The notes under the pieces are model-generated. The model saw nothing but the letters and a program-made list of their open reading frames with translations, made no database searches and had not been told where the DNA came from. This document shows positions 32,131 to 40,014 of a stretch of DNA of 64,000 bases, one piece after another. A program made the position numbers and the translations under genes. The stretch spans positions 1-64,000 of the forward strand of contig CAZKQJ010000007.1 in the NCBI GenBank assembly GCA_964554875.1, in the 5' to 3' direction. Position 1 is the first letter of the stretch. The number at the start of each line of letters is the position of its first letter. Origin of the DNA: Marispirochaeta sp964554875. Its GTDB lineage: Bacteria; Spirochaetota; Spirochaetia; JC444; Marispirochaetaceae.

Positions 32131-32961
32131 ATGATACAGTTGCTTGCTCTCGACTTGGACGATACCCTCCTGACGGAGGATCTTTTTATAAGCGATGAAA
32201 ACCGCAGGGCGGTATGTGCCGCCGAAGCTGCGGGTGTAACGGTCATGCTCGCATCGGGGCGTACCCTCTTCTCCATGCGCCGCTACGGCCGGGAACTAAA
32301 CATGTGGGGCCGTCCCGGCTATATGATCGTCAACAACGGTGCTGCGGTGATTTCCACCCGTAACGAGGAGGTGGTCCTGGACAAACCCCTGGAGCCCGCG
32401 GTCGGCATGGAGGCCTGGGAGATTGTGCAGGGATTCGGGTTGACCATGCAGTACTATGGAGAGGGAGATATCTACGTCTCCGGGCCCAGCGAGTACACGG
32501 AACGGGATTGTCTTCTCACCGGCCAGCGCTGGCACCAGGTCCAGTCCTTCGCCGCCTCTCTGACGGTTCCCCGCAGCAAGTTCGTCATTCCCGGAGATCC
32601 CGCCATTCTCCCGAAGCTGGAAAGCGCCCTGAAAGCAGCTCTGGGCGGCAAGGCCAATATATTTACCTCCAAACCCTATTTCCTCGAAGTTCTGCGCGCC
32701 GACGCCGACAAGGGAACAGCTTTGGCCTATGTGGCCGAAGAACTGGGCCTGGATGCAGGACAGGTGATGGCCGTCGGGGATTCAATGAACGATTACGGTA
32801 TGCTCTCCTGGGCCGGGGTAGGGGTAGCAATGTCCAACGGCAATGATGAGGTCAAGAGGATCGCCGACTATGTTACTGCCTCGTCTCATGAAGATCATGG
32901 AGTGGCCGAAGCTATCAGGCGTTTTATCCCCGAGGCCTTTGCCCTGAATGAAGGAAAATAA
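32131..32961 (+). CDS. HAD-superfamily (Cof-type) phosphatase
   Basis: This 276-residue hydrolase starts at the motif itself: MIQLLALDLDDTLL carries the catalytic DxD. Later motifs are LASGRT, the C2-cap region, the lysine segment and GDSMNDYGML (motif IV). Cof-type members dephosphorylate sugar phosphates, flavin mononucleotide or similar small molecules. The frame is open to 32047, but homology begins at 32131. There is no Shine-Dalgarno. TTGAAT-17-TACAGT ends 6 bases before the ATG, so a leaderless mRNA is likely. The next gene overlaps its end by 14 bases. Confidence 0.9.
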   Translation: MIQLLALDLDDTLLTEDLFISDENRRAVCAAEAAGVTVMLASGRTLFSMRRYGRELNMWGRPGYMIVNNGAAVISTRNEEVVLDKPLEPAVGMEAWEIVQGFGLTMQYYGEGDIYVSGPSEYTERDCLLTGQRWHQVQSFAASLTVPRSKFVIPGDPAILPKLESALKAALGGKANIFTSKPYFLEVLRADADKGTALAYVAEELGLDAGQVMAVGDSMNDYGMLSWAGVGVAMSNGNDEVKRIADYVTASSHEDHGVAEAIRRFIPEAFALNEGK

Positions 32962-33577
32962 GGAAAATCCGCGAGCCATGGAAGCCATGGACATTGAAGA
33001 GATTGTCCGTGCCTATTATCCGCCGGGATCAGAAGCGGAAGCGATTCTGCTGGCCCATGGCGAGGCGGTTGCGGCCAAGGCCGAGGAAGTCGCCCGGCGA
33101 TTCCCGGAGATAGAGACGGATTTCAATTTTCTCCATGGAGCCGCCATGCTCCACGATATCGGCATGATCAAAACGGATATTCCCTCCTTGGGCTGTTTCG
33201 GCGGGTCTCCGTATATTCACCATGGTATTATCGGTCGCCGTTTTCTGGAAGACCTGGGATGGTTTCGCCATGCCCTGGTATGTGAACGCCATTTTCTGAC
33301 CGGTGTAAGCCGGGCAGACATTGTGCGTGAAGCTATGGATCTGCCTTATCGCGACATGCTGCCGGAAAGCTGGGAAGAGAAGCTGATCTGCTACGCCGAC
33401 TGTTTCTACTCGAAAAAGCCCGGGCGCCTTAAAGAGGAGAAGAGCCCGGAAAGGGTGCTGAACAAACTGCCTGATTTCTGTAAACCTGTTTTTCGGCAGT
33501 GGCTTGTGGAGTTCAGGGAACCTGGAATTCCAGAGTCTTTCATTCTTTCCCGGGATGCCGTTTCCGCGGACAGCTGA
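32948..33577 (+). CDS. HD-domain phosphohydrolase
   Basis: The product (209 residues) has the metal-binding HD signature: AMLHDIGMIKTD with the HD pair, HHGIIGRRFLE, and a late aspartate in CYADCFYSKK. HD hydrolases cleave phosphate esters of nucleotides or second messengers, and the substrate here is not deducible. The ATG lies within the 3' end of the HAD gene (14-base overlap), indicating translational coupling; later in-frame ATGs at 32978 and 32987 are alternatives. The stop abuts the convergent DUF493 gene. Confidence 0.8.
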   Translation: MKENKENPRAMEAMDIEEIVRAYYPPGSEAEAILLAHGEAVAAKAEEVARRFPEIETDFNFLHGAAMLHDIGMIKTDIPSLGCFGGSPYIHHGIIGRRFLEDLGWFRHALVCERHFLTGVSRADIVREAMDLPYRDMLPESWEEKLICYADCFYSKKPGRLKEEKSPERVLNKLPDFCKPVFRQWLVEFREPGIPESFILSRDAVSADS

Positions 33578-33844
33578 TTAAAGCACAACCTGTGCGCCGG
33601 GTACCTGGGATAGTGCTTCATACAGCTTTTGCAGGGCGCTGGTTGACTCTACTTCGGCAAAAAAGCTTATGCTCATCCAGCGGCCTTTCTTGCTGAGCCG
33701 GGAGCTGAATCCCGATGGTTGGTATCCCAGGGGTTCCAGGGAATCCTGTATGCGCCGCCGGTTCTCTTCTTCCGTCTCCTTGGCGCTCATGATAACCTTC
33801 ATCAGAATCCTTGCCGGGTAGAGAAGCCGGGGAGAGTCATTCAT
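33578..33844 (-). CDS. DUF493 (YbeD-like) small protein
   Basis: This 88-residue ferredoxin-like-fold protein matches the YbeD/DUF493 pattern: a first strand LLYPARILMKVIM, a helix, the SKKGRWMSISFFAEVES strand pair, a helix LQKLYEALSQVPGA and a final QVVL. Such proteins are thought to be small regulatory (ACT-like) domains without known ligands. It is the last gene of a minus-strand operon but is now cut off by the IS element inserted 46 bases upstream of its start. TACCAT lies 6 bases before the ATG, so it may keep a local, leaderless promoter. Confidence 0.78.
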   Translation of the reverse strand: MNDSPRLLYPARILMKVIMSAKETEEENRRRIQDSLEPLGYQPSGFSSRLSKKGRWMSISFFAEVESTSALQKLYEALSQVPGAQVVL

Positions 33845-33880
33845 AATCGTATGGTAATCCGAAGTGACGCTTCCCTGCAA

Positions 33881-33890
33881 GGCGCATCAG
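33881..33890. repeat. Left copy of the 10-bp target-site duplication
   Basis: GGCGCATCAG lies immediately left of the IS left end and is repeated at 35224-35233 immediately right of the other end. It contains the old stop-codon complement of the upstream gene. Confidence 0.9.
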
Positions 33891-35223
33891 CAGGGCCAGC
33901 GCACATAGTTATGCACAAGCAGTGGGCTCGAAGAGCGATTATTGAATTTTTATGCAGCCATACATGAATTTTTATACGTTCTAGACTTTTTCTCCATGAT
34001 ATAGCAGACTCTTTGCATCAATTAGTGAGAGGGCATAAGATGGGCAAGAGTCAGTCAATGAATATTATTGAACATTTTCAAGCAATTGAAGATCCGCGGA
34101 TAGATCGGCATAAGCGACATCTCATCCTGGACATCATAGTAATCACCATCTGTGCAGTTGTTTGCCATTGTGAAACCTGGGAGGAAATTGAGACCTACGG
34201 AAAGGAGAAGGAGCACTGGCTTAAGAAGTTCCTGGCCCTTCCGAATGGGATTCCTTCTCATGATACGATTCGGCGCTTGTTTATTCGCCTCAATCCTGAA
34301 CAACTCCAGCAATGCTTTCTCAGTTGGGTGAATGCCATCCGTGAACAAACCCAAGGAGAAATCGTCGCGATTGATGGAAAGACAGCCCGTCGCAGCCATG
34401 ATCATTATAGCGGGAAGTCTGCACTCCATATGGTAAGCGCCTGGGCGTCAGAGAACCGCATGGTTCTCGGTCAGGTGAAGACTGACGAGAAATCAAATGA
34501 AATCACCGCTATCCCAGAGCTTCTTAAGCTGCTTGAACTAAAGGGATGCATCGTGACTATAGACGCTATGGGTTGCCAGACAGATATCGCCAACCTCATT
34601 AAAGAGAAACAAGCCAACTATGTGCTTGCGGTGAAGGGAAATAGACCTCATCTGCACGATGAATTGAAGTTTTGCTTCGATGAAATCAAACCCGGGACTG
34701 AGAAAACAGAAGAGTGGATTGATTATCACAGGGACTTCAACAAGGAACACGGTCGATGTGAAGTCCGTGAATGTGTGGCGACTGATGAGATCGACTGGCT
34801 GAAGCCGCATATCAAAGATTGGAAAGGGGTACAGAGTATCGCCATGGTCAGAGCACAGCGTACCATCGGTGATAAAGAAAGTGTGGAAACTCGCTACTAC
34901 ATTAGCTCGCTCCCTGCGAATGCAGAGCTTCTGAACTCAGCGATACGAGCCCATTGGGGGGTAGAGAACTCCGTTCACTGGGTGTTGGACATGGTCTTCC
35001 GGGAAGATGAAAGTCGCATGCGAAAAGGCTATTCCCCTGAAAACTTTGCAATTTTACGTCGCATAGCTATGAATCTCGTCCGCCGTGATAAGAATAGCAA
35101 GGGAAGCTTAAAGGGGCGGCGCAAAGCGGCTGGTTGGAATAACCGCTATTTGGAAGAATTGCTATTCGCTCCAGACGAAGCATTCAAGCCAACTGCCTGA
35201 GCTATTTTAATGCGCTGGCCCTG
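33891..35223 (+). mobile_element. Complete ISAs1-family insertion sequence, 1333 bp
   Basis: The ends are perfect 13-bp inverted repeats: CAGGGCCAGCGCA at 33891-33903 and its complement at 35211-35223. The element is bounded by a 10-bp direct repeat, GGCGCATCAG. It carries one intact transposase gene. The family call is based on the transposase and agrees with the CAGGGCC-type termini and the long target duplication. The perfect duplication and intact gene suggest recent, possibly still active, insertion. It sits exactly between a phosphoesterase gene and DUF493. Confidence 0.95.
34040..35200 (+). CDS. ISAs1-family transposase
   Basis: This 386-residue DDE transposase is related to H-repeat proteins. 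The N-terminal region NIIEHFQAIEDPRIDRHKRH is the typical opening of the family. Catalytic residues are visible as Asp in VAIDGKTARRS, Asp in VTIDAMGCQT and Glu in VFREDESRMRKG, with VENSVHWVLDMV just before. The ATG at 34040 follows GAGAGGG; an upstream TTG at 34013 is less likely. The frame is intact, so the element may be mobile. Base use is more AT-rich than in neighbouring genes, in line with transfer. Confidence 0.95.
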   Translation: MGKSQSMNIIEHFQAIEDPRIDRHKRHLILDIIVITICAVVCHCETWEEIETYGKEKEHWLKKFLALPNGIPSHDTIRRLFIRLNPEQLQQCFLSWVNAIREQTQGEIVAIDGKTARRSHDHYSGKSALHMVSAWASENRMVLGQVKTDEKSNEITAIPELLKLLELKGCIVTIDAMGCQTDIANLIKEKQANYVLAVKGNRPHLHDELKFCFDEIKPGTEKTEEWIDYHRDFNKEHGRCEVRECVATDEIDWLKPHIKDWKGVQSIAMVRAQRTIGDKESVETRYYISSLPANAELLNSAIRAHWGVENSVHWVLDMVFREDESRMRKGYSPENFAILRRIAMNLVRRDKNSKGSLKGRRKAAGWNNRYLEELLFAPDEAFKPTA

Positions 35224-35233
35224 GGCGCATCAG
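35211..35233. repeat. IS right inverted repeat plus right target-site duplication
   Basis: The complement of the left terminal repeat occupies 35211-35223, followed by GGCGCATCAG at 35224-35233. The TCA within this copy supplies the stop codon (TGA) of the phosphoesterase gene on the minus strand. Confidence 0.9.
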
Positions 35234-36354
35234 TCCCCGGTTTTTTCTTCCTCTTCCATCGATTCCACCCAGCCCAGCAGGGTAATGCGGTTGAATATGT
35301 ACTCAAGGTGGTCCTGTTTGATCATGCGGCGATGAAAGGTTGTTCCCGGAAGGTTCTCCGCCGGGACGTCCCGAATATAGCGCTTCCGGGACCGTACCAA
35401 CTCGTCAAACCAGTGGACCAGCCGGATGTTTCCACGCTCGATCTCGATTCCTGTGGCTCCGTGTTTGCCTATGACTGCCCCGGAATTGAAAAGGTTCGGC
35501 AGAACAAGGTCCTCGCTGTGGTAAAAGCTTGATTCCGGTGAATTTATCTCCCTGCGTTCAAGATTTTCAAGCTCGTCCTTCAGGATCAGGATCTGGCTTC
35601 GGGCGAAGGTTTTTTCCTCTTCACCCATTTCAGGGTAATCCCTCAGAAGCCGTTCGATGGAGAAGCGCAGGGAATCCCGCTTGTTGAGGCCTTCAAAGAG
35701 GGGGCGATGTGTATGTCCGATGATCGAGACGATCTTTTTCAGATATGAAAAGCGGTAGATCCTCCGTTCAACGGTATACTTTCGCTTGGAGTTATGCGCG
35801 GCGGTCCGGTTTTTTATTCCCAGGGGATAGGCCACGTATTTCGCCATGAAACCCACAAAGTCGTTGTAACGGTGGAAAATATCCGCCGCCTGGTGGCCAT
35901 GGAGCAGAAAGATTGTCTGCCCCTTGTAATCGTAGCGCAGGGCTTCGAGGAGGTCTGCGTTAATGCTGTCGAAGCGCCCCGTGGAGAGCTCGAGGTCATG
36001 ATTGCCGATTAACTTGATCAGACGGCCGGCGCTGTGGAAGTGTTCCAGCAGCTTGAAAACCTCCTTCCAGCGTTTCCGGATAACCGGCATATTGAACTTC
36101 TGGAGCTCTTCTATGTCTCCATTCAGAATCAGGGTGTAGCCCCGGGGCCAGTAATAATCCTTCAGGAGCCGGTAAAACAGCTCGGAGTTGCCGCGAAAAT
36201 CGTCAACCCTGCGGCGATTTCCCATGTGCAGGTCCGAGAAAATAACGATTTTGTCCTCGTCGCCGAGGGGCCGTATTGGAGCGGCATCAAAAATCTTTTC
36301 TATTCGCTTGAAGGTTTCCCGGTCCTTCAGGGAGCTGAGTATTTCCTCTTTCAT
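35230..36354 (-). CDS. Calcineurin-like metallophosphoesterase
   Basis: The 374-residue protein carries all five metallophosphoesterase blocks: FSDLHMGN, NGDIEEL, IGNHDLE, LLHGHQA and IGHTHRP. It resembles the UDP-2,3-diacylglucosamine hydrolase (LpxH) branch but is much longer, with a C-terminal extension of about 120 residues of unknown role. There is no signal peptide. Its stop codon lies within the IS target duplication, so the insertion left the protein intact but separated it from the DUF493 gene downstream. It begins 10 bases after the HD-GYP gene and belongs to the same minus-strand operon. Confidence 0.85.
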   Translation of the reverse strand: MKEEILSSLKDRETFKRIEKIFDAAPIRPLGDEDKIVIFSDLHMGNRRRVDDFRGNSELFYRLLKDYYWPRGYTLILNGDIEELQKFNMPVIRKRWKEVFKLLEHFHSAGRLIKLIGNHDLELSTGRFDSINADLLEALRYDYKGQTIFLLHGHQAADIFHRYNDFVGFMAKYVAYPLGIKNRTAAHNSKRKYTVERRIYRFSYLKKIVSIIGHTHRPLFEGLNKRDSLRFSIERLLRDYPEMGEEEKTFARSQILILKDELENLERREINSPESSFYHSEDLVLPNLFNSGAVIGKHGATGIEIERGNIRLVHWFDELVRSRKRYIRDVPAENLPGTTFHRRMIKQDHLEYIFNRITLLGWVESMEEEEKTGD

Positions 36355-36364
36355 CAGTGCGCCT

Positions 36365-37213
36365 CTAATGGCCCGCTCCGTAAACCCGAATCAGGCCGGA
36401 TTTGGGAAACATGTCGCCGAAGTTTATGATCCGCGTACGGGTCTCTTCATCCAGAATTGTTCCCCTGGGGTAAAGGACCAGGCCGTTCGCGAGGACAAGA
36501 TCGTCGGCAAGCTCCATTCCCGGGGTCAGCTCCTCCAGCAGTATCAAGCGGTCTCCCTTGCGGCGTCGTTCTTCTTCGCTGTGTATGATGGACGAAAGAT
36601 GTTCCAGTACCTGCGGATCGAAGCGTCCGCCTGCTTCCATGCTCTCCAGTGTTGTGTCCACCGGGGCCTTCCTGAGGGCAATACTCCGGTCATAACTGAG
36701 GGAAGCGAAGATTATCCTGCTTTCCAGAGGGATCTCTTCGCCCTTGAGGCCCCTGGGGAAACCTTCTCCGTTGTAACATTCGTGATGAGATCGTACCGTT
36801 GCCGCGATCCGGCCCAGGTTTTTGACCATGGCAATCAGGTCGGCGCTCCGGTCGGGATGTTCAAGCCATTCCCGGTTCTCCTCGTCGAGCCAGTCCCGCT
36901 CCCTTCCTGTAAGACTCAGATCGTGGAGACTGGCAGCGTAGAAAACAAGCCGCCTGCGGTCCGGATTCAGCCGCATGGAATAAGCTATGCTGCGGGCAAG
37001 GGCGGCAGTCCTCCTGGTGTGGCCTCCCATGCCTGGAGAGGCCTGGGACGAGATATCGCCCAGAAGGTGGACAATGCCGTCAAAGTTCATGCGCAGGTTG
37101 GCGGTTATCTCCTTCGACTGTTGCAGGAGTTTTTTGAATTGCCCGGTCCGCTTGAGGTATGCCCTGCGGCACTCCTCAAGTTCCCTTTCAATATTGCTTT
37201 CGGCCTCTCCCAT
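36365..37213 (-). CDS. HD-GYP-domain protein (cyclic di-GMP phosphodiesterase-like)
   Basis: HD-GYP proteins hydrolyse cyclic di-GMP. The 282-residue protein has an N-terminal helical part (a charged coiled coil around 5-35) and the HD-GYP core: HTRRTAALA, SLHDLSL (HD pair) and HHECYNGEGFPRGLKGEEIP, where the GYP triplet reads GFP, as in several functional members. A short C-terminal region (LLEELTPGMELADDLV) resembles the domain often found with HD-GYP. The start at 37213 (ATG, GGAG upstream) is preferred over a TTG at 37228 that would overlap the preceding stop. The operon also encodes three other phosphohydrolase or redox proteins. Confidence 0.83.
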   Translation of the reverse strand: MGEAESNIERELEECRRAYLKRTGQFKKLLQQSKEITANLRMNFDGIVHLLGDISSQASPGMGGHTRRTAALARSIAYSMRLNPDRRRLVFYAASLHDLSLTGRERDWLDEENREWLEHPDRSADLIAMVKNLGRIAATVRSHHECYNGEGFPRGLKGEEIPLESRIIFASLSYDRSIALRKAPVDTTLESMEAGGRFDPQVLEHLSSIIHSEEERRRKGDRLILLEELTPGMELADDLVLANGLVLYPRGTILDEETRTRIINFGDMFPKSGLIRVYGAGH

Positions 37214-37214
37214 C

Positions 37215-38057
37215 CTAGGTATCTCCAAGAGCTATCTCTCGCCACTCTCCATCCAGGAGCATCATGATTGTCCGGTATCCCGCCTTTCGGGCAAGATCGC
37301 AGGCTTCATGAAAGTAAAAATCCAGGGCATCCGGCGTATGGGCGTCGGAATTTATGACCAGGGGTATATTTCGCTGTCGTGACTCCTGCAGTATGGAGAA
37401 AGAGGGATACACCTCCTGAGTTGCTCCGCGGAACAGGCCGCCGGAGTTGATTTCCATGAATATTCCGCTCTTTGCAAGGCTGTCCAGGACCCGGAGTACC
37501 GCATCCATATACCGGGGCGTCTCCTCGTCCAGAAAATTCATTTTGAGGTTTTTTTTCTTGATCAGATCCAGGTGGCCGAGAATTGTAAAGCCTCCCTTAA
37601 GGATCATCTCCTCAAGGAGGCGAAAGTATTCCACTGCCATGGCTGTCCCATCCTGCCTGTAGACCTTCCGGTATACATGCAGAAACTCATCATCCGGCCC
37701 GTCAATGGACCAGGCCTCTCCCTCCGCCGGAATCATGTGAACCGAGCCGATGGTGTAGTCAAGCTCAAACCGCTTCCAGCGTTCCTCAGCGGGGCCCATT
37801 CGGTCCGGGATGTAGTCGATCTCGAGACCCAGGTAGATTTCCATATCGCTGGTTTTCTTCAGCTCCAGCACCCGGCTGCAATAGGTTTCCAGGTCCGCCT
37901 CCGCAAGGGTCCAATCATTGGAAAAGGGCAGGGGGGCATGACTCGTAAACCCCAGAGCTGTAAAGCCCTTGCGCCGGGCCGCCTCCAGATATTCTTCCAG
38001 TTCACCGGCTCCGTCGCACAGGCTGTTGTGGGTGTGGTAGTTGCTAAGGGGAATCAT
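37215..38057 (-). CDS. PHP-domain phosphatase, histidinol-phosphatase (HisK/HisJ) type
   Basis: This 280-residue metal-dependent phosphoesterase carries the PHP motifs NYHTHNSLCDGAG, GFTSHAPLPF, GLEIDYIPD, GSVHMIP, GHLDL and INSDAHTP. The arrangement matches HisK-type histidinol-phosphate phosphatases, which catalyse the penultimate step of histidine synthesis. No other his gene is in the window, so a different small phosphate ester is possible. It overlaps the upstream nitroreductase gene by 4 bases (ATGA) and ends one base before the HD-GYP start, so the genes are tightly coupled. Confidence 0.85.
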   Translation of the reverse strand: MIPLSNYHTHNSLCDGAGELEEYLEAARRKGFTALGFTSHAPLPFSNDWTLAEADLETYCSRVLELKKTSDMEIYLGLEIDYIPDRMGPAEERWKRFELDYTIGSVHMIPAEGEAWSIDGPDDEFLHVYRKVYRQDGTAMAVEYFRLLEEMILKGGFTILGHLDLIKKKNLKMNFLDEETPRYMDAVLRVLDSLAKSGIFMEINSGGLFRGATQEVYPSFSILQESRQRNIPLVINSDAHTPDALDFYFHEACDLARKAGYRTIMMLLDGEWREIALGDT

Positions 38058-38629
38058 TTCTTGAGGAGTACTTCCTTTAAAGGCCGCTTGGGCACGTGGT
38101 GGCGGTCTTCGTTGTCCCGGTAGTAGAAGATGCTCCCGTCAGGGTCATTTTCCTCCAGAATTACTTCTTCTCCGGGTTTTCCCAGGGCAATAACCAGCAG
38201 GACTTCGAGTCCCGGGGAGATTTCAAGCAGCTCCCTGAGGGAGTCTTTCTTTACCGAGGCGATCATGCAGCCGCCGTATCCCTCTTCCGCGGCCTTGAGC
38301 AGCATTGTCTGGGCGGAGATTCCCAGGTCAACGGAAGGGGTCTGTGAAATTTCCGTATCGCCGAGAATTATTACGTACCCCGTCGGGCGCTCTCCCTCTA
38401 CAGGGCCCTTCCAGTCCTTGAGATAGGCTGCCCAGCTCAGGAGGGGGAAAACCTTGTCCCGTGTCTCCCGATCAGAGACAATCATGTATTTCAGGGGCTG
38501 CCTGTTGGCCCCGCTGGGACAGATCCGTCCCAGGTCAACCATATCCGTCATGAGTTTTTCCGGTATGGGGTCCGCTTCCCTGAAGCGCCTGTAACTCCGG
38601 TTTTTTCTGACGAGTTGAGAAAGCTCCAT
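38054..38629 (-). CDS. Nitroreductase-family flavoprotein
   Basis: The 191-residue FMN-dependent oxidoreductase begins with the family hallmark LVRKNRSYRRF. It has ICPSGANRQPLKYMIVSD for flavin binding, a middle DLGISAQTMLLKAAEEGYGGCMI helix and a C-terminal ALGKPGE strand. Such enzymes reduce nitro groups, quinones or flavins with NAD(P)H; some have very specific roles. It is the first gene of a minus-strand operon with GGGAGG upstream of its ATG and is divergent from argJ, sharing a 71-base intergenic region. Confidence 0.87.
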   Translation of the reverse strand: MELSQLVRKNRSYRRFREADPIPEKLMTDMVDLGRICPSGANRQPLKYMIVSDRETRDKVFPLLSWAAYLKDWKGPVEGERPTGYVIILGDTEISQTPSVDLGISAQTMLLKAAEEGYGGCMIASVKKDSLRELLEISPGLEVLLVIALGKPGEEVILEENDPDGSIFYYRDNEDRHHVPKRPLKEVLLKK

Positions 38630-38664
38630 GCCTAAAACCTCCCTGAGATTGGGTCGAAAAACCC

Positions 38665-38694
38665 TTGAAATACGAATCCCCGACGTACTATAAC
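38665..38694 (+). promoter_or_regulatory. Promoter of argJ, leaderless-type
   Basis: TTGAAA and TATAAC are separated by 18 bases. The -10 ends 6 bases before the ATG, so transcription should start at or next to the start codon. No Shine-Dalgarno is present. Confidence 0.6.
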
Positions 38695-38700
38695 AATCGG

Positions 38701-39981
38701 ATGGCCGCTTATAAAAGCATAGTTGATTATGAAGATGTTCTCAAGACTCGTTCCGTTCTGCCCCGGGGCTTCCGGACGGGAAGCGTAGCCCTGACCTTTC
38801 ATCCCCGGGAACTCCCGGGGCACAAGCTCTATCCGATGAATCTTTCCCTCATCGCGATCGAAGATGGTAACGGCCTTGCCGCCGGAGTCTTTACCCGGAA
38901 CGCTTTTCCCGGCGCGCCGGTTCTCCTGTGCCGTGAGCGTATAGACGGGAACTCAATCAGGGGAATTCTCGTCAACAACAAGGTTGCCAACGTCTGCGCT
39001 CCCGGCGGTTTTGATGATGCCTGCAGCATAACCGCAGGTCTGGCAGAGGCAGCGGGAGGAAATCCCGATGATTGGCTCTATGCCTCTACCGGGGTAATCG
39101 GCTGGAAGCTTCCGGTTCCGGATATCCGTGCTTCCCTGTCGGAGCTTACCGGAAGTCTTCAGTCTGATTCGGCCCTGCCCGTGGCAAAGGGAATCATGAC
39201 TACCGACCGCTTTCCCAAGGTCCGTTCGGCCCGGGCGGGGGAGACCACGGTGGTGGGAATAGCCAAGGGAGCCGGTATGATAGAGCCGAACATGGCAACC
39301 ATGCTGGCCTTCATCATGACCGATGCCGACCTTTCAAGGGAGGATATGTCCCGCGCCCTGGGGGAGGTTGTTGAAGACTCTTTTAATGCCGTCTCCGTGG
39401 ACGGCGACCAGAGTACCAGCGACATGTGCATCCTCCTCTCTTCCCGCAGGGCGGCTTCTCCTTCATACAGCGATTTTGTCGAAGCCCTGCGGCAGGTATG
39501 CACAGCTCTGGCCGGGGATATCGTGCGAAACGGAGAGGGTAGCTCCCATGTAATCGAGGTGGCTGTTTCCGGTGCCCGGAGCAGGCTGGAGGCCCGGGGC
39601 TTTGCCAAGGCTGTGGTCAACTCGCCCCTGGTCAAGACGGCGGTTTTCGGTAATGATCCGAACATCGGCCGTATAGTTTCTTCCCTGGGGGATTATGCCG
39701 GAAACAATGGCATAACCCTGGACGGAAAGGCTCTGAGCATCCGCCTGGGAGGAGAACTGATCTTTTCCGAAGGAGAATTCCGGATATCTCCGGAGCTTGA
39801 AACGAAGCTGTCCGCCTACCTGGAGAAAAAATCCTTTTCTCCAGGGCTAAAAGGGTATCCGGAACATGACGAAACGGTACTTATTGAGATAGACTTACAG
39901 AGCGGTACCGGTTCCTTCCGGGTATGGGGCAGTGATCTGTCTTACGAGTATATCCGCGAAAACGCCGAGTATCGAAGCTGA
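38701..39981 (+). CDS. argJ: Glutamate N-acetyltransferase / amino-acid acetyltransferase (ArgJ)
   Basis: ArgJ transfers the acetyl group from N-acetylornithine to glutamate in the cyclic arginine pathway; some members also use acetyl-CoA. The protein (426 residues) autocleaves at a conserved threonine, seen here as T200 in KGAGMIEPNMATMLAF. Other family segments are STGVIGWKLP, GIMTTDRFPK, SVDGDQSTSDM, KAVVNSPLVKTAVFGNDPNIGR and the final YIRENAEYRS-like end. The start at 38701 is favoured by homology and by the promoter ending 6 bases upstream. MoxR follows 33 bases later, so argJ may drive some transcription of the Bat operon. No other arg gene is nearby. Confidence 0.93.
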   Translation: MAAYKSIVDYEDVLKTRSVLPRGFRTGSVALTFHPRELPGHKLYPMNLSLIAIEDGNGLAAGVFTRNAFPGAPVLLCRERIDGNSIRGILVNNKVANVCAPGGFDDACSITAGLAEAAGGNPDDWLYASTGVIGWKLPVPDIRASLSELTGSLQSDSALPVAKGIMTTDRFPKVRSARAGETTVVGIAKGAGMIEPNMATMLAFIMTDADLSREDMSRALGEVVEDSFNAVSVDGDQSTSDMCILLSSRRAASPSYSDFVEALRQVCTALAGDIVRNGEGSSHVIEVAVSGARSRLEARGFAKAVVNSPLVKTAVFGNDPNIGRIVSSLGDYAGNNGITLDGKALSIRLGGELIFSEGEFRISPELETKLSAYLEKKSFSPGLKGYPEHDETVLIEIDLQSGTGSFRVWGSDLSYEYIRENAEYRS

Positions 39982-40014
39982 AAGAACATAAGGTAAGCGT
40001 GAAGGATCATTAGT

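Noticed and set aside
32131..33577. HAD and HD genes as part of the TRAP island
   Set aside because: A stem-loop and a separate leaderless-type promoter lie between them, and the functions are generic, so I treat them as a separate unit.
36188..37267. Long plus-strand open frame opposite the HD-GYP and phosphoesterase genes
   Set aside because: Antisense to two genes with clear catalytic motifs; its translation has no domain features.
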